Below are positions 16,051 to 21,284 of a stretch of 21,284 nucleotides of DNA, piece by piece (the first letter of the stretch is position 1; each line of letters starts with the position of its first letter). The translations under genes and the position numbers were made by a program. A model generated the notes under the pieces. It made no database searches. It saw only the letters and a list, made by a program, of their open reading frames with translations, and was not told where the DNA came from. This stretch comes from CAJQQY01 sp964352225 (GTDB lineage: Bacteria; Bacteroidota; Bacteroidia; Chitinophagales; Saprospiraceae), in NCBI GenBank assembly GCA_964352225.1, contig CAYGRM010000077.1:1-21284 (forward strand), written 5' to 3'.

Positions 16051-17709
16051 CTAATCTAGTTTCTTCACATTGATCAAAAACAACTCATCTGCCACTTTAA
16101 AATCTTCCACCTTCATATCTGGAAAATAATAATTAGATTTAGAGTCAGACACATTTACTATTCGATAATTATCCGAATCTCCCATTTGGATGGGCATATA
16201 AAACCCTTTTACGTCTGATTTTAAAGCTACACTTACCTCCACTCCATTTCCTTTTTTCTTAGCTCGATAAAGTAAGGTTGGAATAGTTGGGTGTTCTAAA
16301 TATTGCTGAAAAAATTTAGTTATGTCTCTTTGGAGGTAATCACTAGCGTGGTTGACAAAATCCTCTGTTGCAACAATGGAGATTTTATGCTTTTGATAAA
16401 ATGATTTGATTAAACCAAACCACTTTTCGTCATCATTTATCGAATTCCTCAAAGTATGTAAAACCCATGCACCTTTATAATAATGATCACTATGTCCCCA
16501 TTCTCCAAAGTTGACATTCATCGGGCCAAGGATTGGTTTTTTATTTTCTACAAACATTTTTTGCATCCCTAAATACCTAACTGCCTCATCAAAATTATAC
16601 ATACATTCCACATAAAGTGCTTCGGAATAAGTACAAAAAGATTCATGAATCCACATCTCAGCATGGTCTGCACAACTTATACTATTGCCCCAATATTCAT
16701 GACCTGTTTCATGAATAATGATGTAATCAAAATCGATTCCATCTGGAATCATTCGACCTAAATATCCTCTACTATATTCATTGCCATAGGCGATCGCACT
16801 TTGGTGTTCCATCCCTAAGTATGGTGTTTCGACCAAGGCATAACCATCATTCCAAAATGGGTACTTTCCAAAATACTTTTCGTAGCAAGCCAACATGGGT
16901 TTGACTTGTTGAAAATGCTTTTTCGCTTTTATCAGATTTTCAGGGAGTACGTAGTAGTCAAGGGCAAGTTCTTCACCATCCTCACTTTTATAGATATCTG
17001 AAAAGTGTGAGTACTTGGTGATATTGAGCGTAATATTATAATTATTAATCGGGTAAGAGACGAACCAATTATAACGGGTGTAATCATCTTCTTCTTGAGT
17101 ATTTTCTAAATTTCCATTCGCCACACAAGTCAAACCATTCGGGACAGCTACTCCAATTCGGATACTATCAGGCTCATCAGAAAGGTGGTCTTTATTGGGA
17201 AACCACAGGCTGGCACCGATTCCTTCGCATGAAACGGCTACCCAAGGTTCTCCTTTTTTATCTTTTCTCCAAACAAATCCTCCATCCCATGGTGGGTTTT
17301 TGGCAGCAATCGGTGCTCCTTCGTAATGGACTGTAAATGAGTTAGTTATACCTTTTTGTTGGGGCGGAAAATCAATAAAGACAGCATTATATTTTCGAAC
17401 AAAATCTAAATTTTTTCCCTCAAAAACAATCTTGTTGATTTTCATATTATCAAATAAATCAATTTGAATTTTGGAAAAATCATCAACTGCTGTAAAGTGA
17501 ATTTCATTATAACCACTAATGTATTTTTTATCAATATCAACCTTAATTTGAAGATCATAAAAATTTACATCGTAGCAAGTTCTTTCTGGTCGAAGCATTC
17601 CTCGAAGGGTATCTGCCTCGGTAAATTTAAAATTTTTGAAGTAATCAACTTGCGAAAAAGCAGGTTGAAGAAATGTAAATAGTAATAAAATTAAGAAGAT
17701 GCGTTTCAT
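16051..17709 (-). CDS. Secreted M1-family zinc metallopeptidase (aminopeptidase-like)
   Basis: The 552-residue product begins with a signal peptide (MKRIFLILLLFTFLQPAFSQ). An N-terminal beta domain is followed by the gluzincin core: the substrate-binding GMEHQSA loop (299-305, replacing the usual GAMEN), the zinc site HETGH (333-337) and, 18 residues later, the third zinc ligand Glu356 in WIHESF. A downstream YYKGAWVLHTLR segment fits the region of the catalytic Tyr. It lacks the large C-terminal helical domain of full-length M1 enzymes, as in the short M1-like peptidases common in this phylum. Expected role: removal of N-terminal residues from peptides in the periplasm or outside. It lies 24 bp after the SDR gene, implying an operon. 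Confidence 0.92.
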   Translation of the reverse strand: MKRIFLILLLFTFLQPAFSQVDYFKNFKFTEADTLRGMLRPERTCYDVNFYDLQIKVDIDKKYISGYNEIHFTAVDDFSKIQIDLFDNMKINKIVFEGKNLDFVRKYNAVFIDFPPQQKGITNSFTVHYEGAPIAAKNPPWDGGFVWRKDKKGEPWVAVSCEGIGASLWFPNKDHLSDEPDSIRIGVAVPNGLTCVANGNLENTQEEDDYTRYNWFVSYPINNYNITLNITKYSHFSDIYKSEDGEELALDYYVLPENLIKAKKHFQQVKPMLACYEKYFGKYPFWNDGYALVETPYLGMEHQSAIAYGNEYSRGYLGRMIPDGIDFDYIIIHETGHEYWGNSISCADHAEMWIHESFCTYSEALYVECMYNFDEAVRYLGMQKMFVENKKPILGPMNVNFGEWGHSDHYYKGAWVLHTLRNSINDDEKWFGLIKSFYQKHKISIVATEDFVNHASDYLQRDITKFFQQYLEHPTIPTLLYRAKKKGNGVEVSVALKSDVKGFYMPIQMGDSDNYRIVNVSDSKSNYYFPDMKVEDFKVADELFLINVKKLD

Positions 17710-17733
17710 TATTTTAAAAATGTTTGGTGTTAG

Positions 17734-18591
17734 TTATTTTTTATAAAAAGCGTATTTTTTCAATGCTTTGGTGGTTGCATTGTCTAACCATTTGTCAGGG
17801 AGCATACTGAATAATTTATATTGCCATGATTTATCTGCAACCAGATAGCGGGTTTTAGGATTTTTTAAAATAATACTTTGGTGGACTAATTTTGCGACTT
17901 CCTCTGGAGGAATGGCATTGGCTTCTATTTTTTTTAAGCTCTTTCCTCGCTTACTTAAAATTCTTGCATAAGGAGTATCAGCAAAATCTGCCGCTGCATC
18001 GGAAAGTGCTTTCCCCCAAATAGGCGTTTTAATAGGGCCTGGTTGAATCACAATTACCTTGATTCCAAATAAAACCATTTCTCTTCTCAGAGCATCTGAC
18101 ATTGCTTCCAAAGCGAACTTGGAGGCAGCATAGGGCCCAGTAAAAGGTGGAGAGATAATCCCATTGATAGAACTAATTTGGATAATCCTTCCCGGTTCAT
18201 ACTGGTAATTTTCGGTAGCTCCCAAAAGATGCAAAAAAGCATTAGTTACTCGATGAACTCCTAATACATTGACATCTAATTGATAACGAAGTTGCTCGGT
18301 AGTAACAAATTGCATGGGCCCTGAAACAGCAATTCCTGCATTATTGACCAAGCCAGCTAAACCATTTTCTCCAACAATTTCTTCAACGATAGGGACAGCA
18401 TTTTTGATGGCTGATTCATCTATCACATCGAAGATCAATGCCTTAAAGTTAGTACCGAAATCTTTTTCTAATTTTTCAGCATCACTTGATTTCCTTACAC
18501 TACCAAAAACGAAAAATCCTTTGTCTAATAAGTATTTGGCCGAAGTATAACCAATTCCTGTGGAGGCTCCTGTAATTAAAACGTATTGCAT
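17734..18591 (-). CDS. Short-chain dehydrogenase/reductase (SDR)
   Basis: From the ATG at 18591 the product has 285 residues with a complete classical SDR set: the cofactor loop TGASTGIG (7-14), NNAG (83-86), catalytic Ser140/141 in QISSINGI, and Tyr154-x3-Lys158 in YAASK. The PGPIKT segment follows the active site as usual. It should carry out NAD(P)H-dependent oxidoreduction of an alcohol or ketone; the substrate cannot be told, though retinol- or steroid-dehydrogenase-like members look most similar. A longer frame to a TTG at 18633 adds 14 residues but would put extra sequence before the first beta strand, so the ATG is preferred. First gene of a probable SDR, M1 and LRR operon. Confidence 0.93.
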   Translation of the reverse strand: MQYVLITGASTGIGYTSAKYLLDKGFFVFGSVRKSSDAEKLEKDFGTNFKALIFDVIDESAIKNAVPIVEEIVGENGLAGLVNNAGIAVSGPMQFVTTEQLRYQLDVNVLGVHRVTNAFLHLLGATENYQYEPGRIIQISSINGIISPPFTGPYAASKFALEAMSDALRREMVLFGIKVIVIQPGPIKTPIWGKALSDAAADFADTPYARILSKRGKSLKKIEANAIPPEEVAKLVHQSIILKNPKTRYLVADKSWQYKLFSMLPDKWLDNATTKALKKYAFYKK

Positions 18592-18616
18592 TTTTTTTGG
18601 TAAATATCTAAAAAAA

Positions 18617-18702
18617 ATACTAATCAAAAGCAACCAAAATCAAAATGTCGATTAAAATTTGGGGTTATATTTTTGATCTGGATGGTTGATTTTGATTAGT
18701 AT
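18617..18702. repeat. 86-bp inverted repeat between divergent genes
   Basis: 20-bp arms (18617-18636 and 18683-18702) pair with one mismatch; the left arm starts ATACTAATCAAAAG. After a small internal loop the pairing continues for 7 bp (ATCAAAA, 18639-18645, with TTTTGAT, 18671-18677). The interior contains TATTTTTG (18668-18675), a match to the -7 consensus reading right. A partial direct copy of the right arm (TTGATTTTG then GTATAAA) recurs at 18746-18763. Confidence 0.7.
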
Positions 18703-18823
18703 AAATTGAGATTATCATTTTTGACTAAAATATTGGATGATCAATTTGATTTTGGGTATAAACATTCCCTTTTTTTAAACGTTCTTATTAGGCTACTTAA
18801 ATGTTAAAATTTATTCATCGATA

Positions 18824-20050
18824 ATGAGAGTACTGCCATTAATTATTTTACTTTTTTTGTTAGATTATTTTGCTTTCCAAGCCTTTGTATCGGTTTCGGA
18901 AGATTGGTCTAATTGGAGTAAAACGATTTTGAATACTGTTTATTGGATGATTCCAATTTTGGCGGTAGGATTAAGCTATTCTTATTCGATTGGTGCTGCC
19001 ACTAAATGGAGCAAAAATACTTTTACAATAGTTCGGTCAACGATTATGTTGAGTTATTTTTCTAAATTTCTCATCATTGCAGTTTTGATTTTAGGAGATG
19101 TAGGACAATTTATTTTTTCTCTGTTCGAATCATTTTCGAATGGTCATTCTTTTGATTATGGGCGAACGAAGTTACTTTCTCAAATAGCAGTTGTGGTAGG
19201 AGTGATTCCATTTTTTACTTTGTTATATGGGATTTTGAGAAACCAATACCGCTACAAAATTTATAATACCTCAGTAGCTATTCCTGATTTACCGAAGGCT
19301 TTGGAAGGTTTAAAGATTGTCCAGATTTCAGATATCCATTCTGGTAGTTTTACTAAAAAACATCCGATCAAAGTGGCTATTGATATGATTAATGACCAGA
19401 AGGCTGATTTAGTTTTTTTTACGGGAGATTTAGTCAATTCAATTTCCTATGAGATGGAGCCATTTGTAGACGTTTTTGATAAAATAAAATCACGATATGG
19501 TATTTTTTCGATTTTAGGAAACCACGATTATGGCGATTATGTGCGTTGGGAAAGTGTTACTCAAAAAGAACAAAATTTAGAAAATCTAAAAAATATTCAT
19601 CATCGGCTTGGTTGGGATTTAATTTTAAATGACAATCGTTTAGTCAAAATCAAAGGGGAAGATGTTGCAGTAATCGGAGTAGAAAATTATAGTGCCCATG
19701 GTCGATTTATGAAATATGGAGATTTAGCAAAAGCGAATCAAGGGACAGATGATGCCGGATTGAAATTATTACTTTCACACGATCCTTCTCATTGGGAGGA
19801 TGAAGTTTTGAAAAAATTTCAAGATATTCACATTACCTTTTCTGGGCATACTCATGGTGCACAGTTTGGTCTGGAAATCCCTGGGATTATCAAATGGAGT
19901 CCAATTAAGTATGTTTATAAACAATGGGCAGGGCTTTATCAGAAAAATAAACAATATTTATACGTCAATCGGGGTTTTGGTTTTCTAGGTTATCCTGGAC
20001 GAGTTGGAATTTTGCCAGAGATAACTGTGATGGAATTGAAGAAGAAATAG
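18824..20050 (+). CDS. Membrane-anchored calcineurin-like metallophosphoesterase
   Basis: The 408-residue product has four N-terminal membrane helices (about 3-22, 38-57, 75-101, 117-137) and a C-terminal phosphoesterase domain (about 162-405) with every metal-binding motif: DIH (170-172), GDLVN (201-205), GNHD (232-235), SHDP (318-321) and GHTHG (341-345). This layout matches the YkuE/YaeI-type branch, in which the domain faces the membrane surface and may act on phospholipids or lipid-linked pyrophosphates; the substrate here is not known. The ATG at 18824 follows a stretch with a large inverted repeat shared with the divergent SDR gene. The lipoprotein gene follows 78 bp later and could be co-transcribed. 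Confidence 0.93.
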   Translation: MRVLPLIILLFLLDYFAFQAFVSVSEDWSNWSKTILNTVYWMIPILAVGLSYSYSIGAATKWSKNTFTIVRSTIMLSYFSKFLIIAVLILGDVGQFIFSLFESFSNGHSFDYGRTKLLSQIAVVVGVIPFFTLLYGILRNQYRYKIYNTSVAIPDLPKALEGLKIVQISDIHSGSFTKKHPIKVAIDMINDQKADLVFFTGDLVNSISYEMEPFVDVFDKIKSRYGIFSILGNHDYGDYVRWESVTQKEQNLENLKNIHHRLGWDLILNDNRLVKIKGEDVAVIGVENYSAHGRFMKYGDLAKANQGTDDAGLKLLLSHDPSHWEDEVLKKFQDIHITFSGHTHGAQFGLEIPGIIKWSPIKYVYKQWAGLYQKNKQYLYVNRGFGFLGYPGRVGILPEITVMELKKK

Positions 20051-20128
20051 GTGATGGATGATCAGATAAATCAATAATTAGGAAAACTAGAATTTGAGAA
20101 ATAAAAAAGAGAACAAAACTTAACTAAC

Positions 20129-20515
20129 ATGAAATTTTTAAAATTAGCACTTCCTTTTCTTTTGTTGGCCAGTTTTTTTACGGCCTGTGAGAATGAAACT
20201 AAGGTGGAAGAAGTAAAATTAGATCCTGCCTTATTAATTGGAAAATGGAGTTTGACCGATGCAACTGTAAACAAAGTTCCAAGTCCTCGATTGGATGGTG
20301 CTTATTTTGAATTTGCTGATGGTGGAAAGTTAAAAACTAACATCATGGGCTCAGAAGAAGAAGGTAGTTACGAAATGGATATCGAGGCCAAAAAATTAAC
20401 ACAAAAAACAGGCAAGACGATAGAATACAATGTTGAAAAATTGGTCAAAGATTCTCTTATCATGAATATGAGTATCGCTTCTAATAAGTTTGTAGTTCTT
20501 CTTCAGAAACCTTAA
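20129..20515 (+). CDS. Small lipocalin-like lipoprotein
   Basis: The 128-residue product has a lipoprotein signal ending LLLASFFTAC (Cys20). The mature part begins with LIGKWSLTDATVNK and continues as alternating beta strands (FEFADGGKLKTN, GSYEMDIEAKKL, DSLIMNMSI), the pattern of the lipocalin-like domains common in Bacteroidota lipoproteins, where the GKW motif opens the barrel. Ligand and role are unknown. It is the usual length for such proteins. Its stop codon overlaps the first bases of the long inverted repeat that follows. Confidence 0.8.
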   Translation: MKFLKLALPFLLLASFFTACENETKVEEVKLDPALLIGKWSLTDATVNKVPSPRLDGAYFEFADGGKLKTNIMGSEEEGSYEMDIEAKKLTQKTGKTIEYNVEKLVKDSLIMNMSIASNKFVVLLQKP

Positions 20516-20671
20516 AGATCGCTTCGCTGTCAGAGGTCAGATCGTGCGCTGCGCTTACTATTCAGAGGTCAGACCGACGCTTATTATTTGCAGACAAAAC
20601 TGCTCTCGTCAGTCTGACCTCTGACAGTAAGCGCAGCGCACGATCTGACCTCTGACAGCGAAGCGGTCTTT
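20514..20671. repeat. 158-bp GC-rich long inverted repeat, also a terminator candidate
   Basis: Arms 20514-20579 and 20607-20671 pair over about 65 bp with only three small faults (one T/G, one C/A mismatch and one 2-versus-1 internal loop). The 27-nt loop contains a further 4-bp hairpin (20590-20593 with 20600-20603). The core word TCAGAGGTCAGA occurs twice in each arm (20530-20541, 20562-20573; reversed at 20613-20624 and 20644-20655). It is far richer in GC than its surroundings. The right arm runs into TTTTT (20669-20673), so it probably ends the lipoprotein transcript. It codes for nothing visible. Confidence 0.9.
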
Positions 20672-20707
20672 TTAACGCCACCTTCCTGACTTTTCCCGTG
20701 TTTATGG

Positions 20708-20739
20708 TTTGCCAAGTATTTTTAGTTGTATTAACTTTG
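20708..20739 (+). promoter_or_regulatory. Bacteroidota-type promoter for the gene at 20777
   Basis: TTTG (20708-20711) is followed after 20 bp by TAACTTTG (20732-20739), matching both elements of the phylum's main promoter. Transcription would start near 20746, about 30 nt before the ATG. This is the best-supported promoter in the window. Confidence 0.7.
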
Positions 20740-20776
20740 AATAACTGATCTATTTTTCCTTTTTCAAAAAAGTATT

Positions 20777-21284
20777 ATGATGAAAAAAATATTCCAATCG
20801 TTGGCGTTCTTTCTGTTGTTATCATTTTCAAGCCAAGCTTTGGATGCAAGTATCACGTATTCAACTTTTAAAAGTCCTTCGCAGAACTATGTGGAAGTTT
20901 ATTTATACATAGTTGGAAAAACGGTGACATATGTTCCCAATGCGGATTCTACGTTATTTGAGGCTGGAGTTGAAGTAGTGATATTATTTAAAAAAGGGGA
21001 GGAGATCATCAAGTTTGATAAGTATAATTTGAATTCGCCGAAGAGTAGTAGGATGAAAGATTTTATTGACTTGAAACGATTTGCCTTACCAAATGGGGAA
21101 TATCAAATAGAGGTTTCTATTCAAGATAATCAAGATGCGGAAAATGTAGTTCGCTACAATGGATTCATGAAAATGGAATATCCCGATGATGCAAATGTAT
21201 TGTTACAATCCGATATTGAATTATTAGCTTCGGTTAAGAAAGCAGAAAATGATAATCACGTGTTAGTGAAGAATGGTTTTTTAG
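20777..21284 (+). CDS. Exported protein, 5' part only (cut by window end)
   Basis: The frame opens at ATG 20777 (a second ATG follows directly at 20780) and stays open for 169 codons to the window edge. The product starts with a signal peptide (MMKKIFQSLAFFLLLSFSSQ, likely cut after SQA or nearby). The mature part is beta-rich: NYVEVYLYIVGKTVTYVPNA, FEAGVEVVILFKKGEEIIKF, FALPNGEYQIEVSIQD. This resembles the N-terminal half of the GWxTD-domain proteins of Bacteroidota, but the diagnostic motif would lie beyond the window, so that is tentative. The promoter is good and the upstream gene is insulated by the long inverted repeat. Confidence 0.85.
   Translation, partial: MMKKIFQSLAFFLLLSFSSQALDASITYSTFKSPSQNYVEVYLYIVGKTVTYVPNADSTLFEAGVEVVILFKKGEEIIKFDKYNLNSPKSSRMKDFIDLKRFALPNGEYQIEVSIQDNQDAENVVRYNGFMKMEYPDDANVLLQSDIELLASVKKAENDNHVLVKNGFL

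Noticed and set aside
18592..18633. Upstream TTG start for the SDR gene
   Set aside because: It would add 14 residues before the first beta strand of the Rossmann fold; the ATG at 18591 places that strand at residue 2, as is normal.
1..21284. CRISPR array, tRNA, rRNA, prophage or insertion sequence
   Set aside because: No regularly spaced direct repeats, cloverleaf, rRNA segment, transposase, integrase or phage structural gene was found on either strand.

Overview
This AT-rich window looks like a chromosomal segment from a member of the Bacteroidota, probably close to the Saprospiria or Chitinophagia. The main reasons are: several gene starts are preceded by TAnnTTTG, the -7 box of Bacteroidota promoters, once with a matching TTTG at 20 bp; ribosome binding sites are weak or absent; and the gene families are typical of the phylum (a PAS regulator ending in the helix-turn-helix common there, a PKD-type membrane protein, a short M1 peptidase, lipocalin-like lipoproteins). 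The species cannot be fixed from the window. There is no phage, plasmid, transposase, CRISPR, tRNA or rRNA signal.

Layout. 1-78 is the tail of a rightward gene, ending at a bidirectional terminator (77-114). 142-3831 (-) is a 1229-residue protein made of seven YegP-like DUF1508 modules, a single membrane helix and a Cys-rich C-terminal domain. A 408-bp gap with outward promoters leads to a three-PAS regulator (4240-5835, +), which faces a DegT-type aminotransferase (5846-7021, -) across 10 bp. The aminotransferase diverges from an MltA lytic transglycosylase lipoprotein (7109-8308, +). A 496-bp gap holding a terminator and two tandem hairpins precedes a membrane-anchored PKD-like protein (8805-9389, +). 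That gene shares a bidirectional terminator with a leftward two-gene operon (13151 to 9478): a DUF4956 membrane protein overlapping by 4 bp a CotH-kinase/beta-helix fusion. Then come a membrane coiled-coil protein (13458-14147, +) and rplS (14350-14700, +). A leftward SDR, M1 peptidase and LRR cluster (18591 to 14811) follows. Last are a rightward metallophosphoesterase (18824-20050), a small lipoprotein (20129-20515), a long GC-rich inverted repeat (20514-20671) and a gene cut by the window end (20777-21284).

How the genes relate. Most look like independent envelope and housekeeping genes. The clearest functional unit is DUF4956 plus CotH/beta-helix, which by overlap and co-occurrence elsewhere should act together at the membrane. 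MltA (peptidoglycan), DegT (sugar amination), CotH, the PKD protein and the two lipoproteins all point to the cell envelope. The items most worth following are the DUF1508 array protein, the DUF4956/CotH/beta-helix pair, and the inverted repeats at 20514-20671 and 18617-18702.
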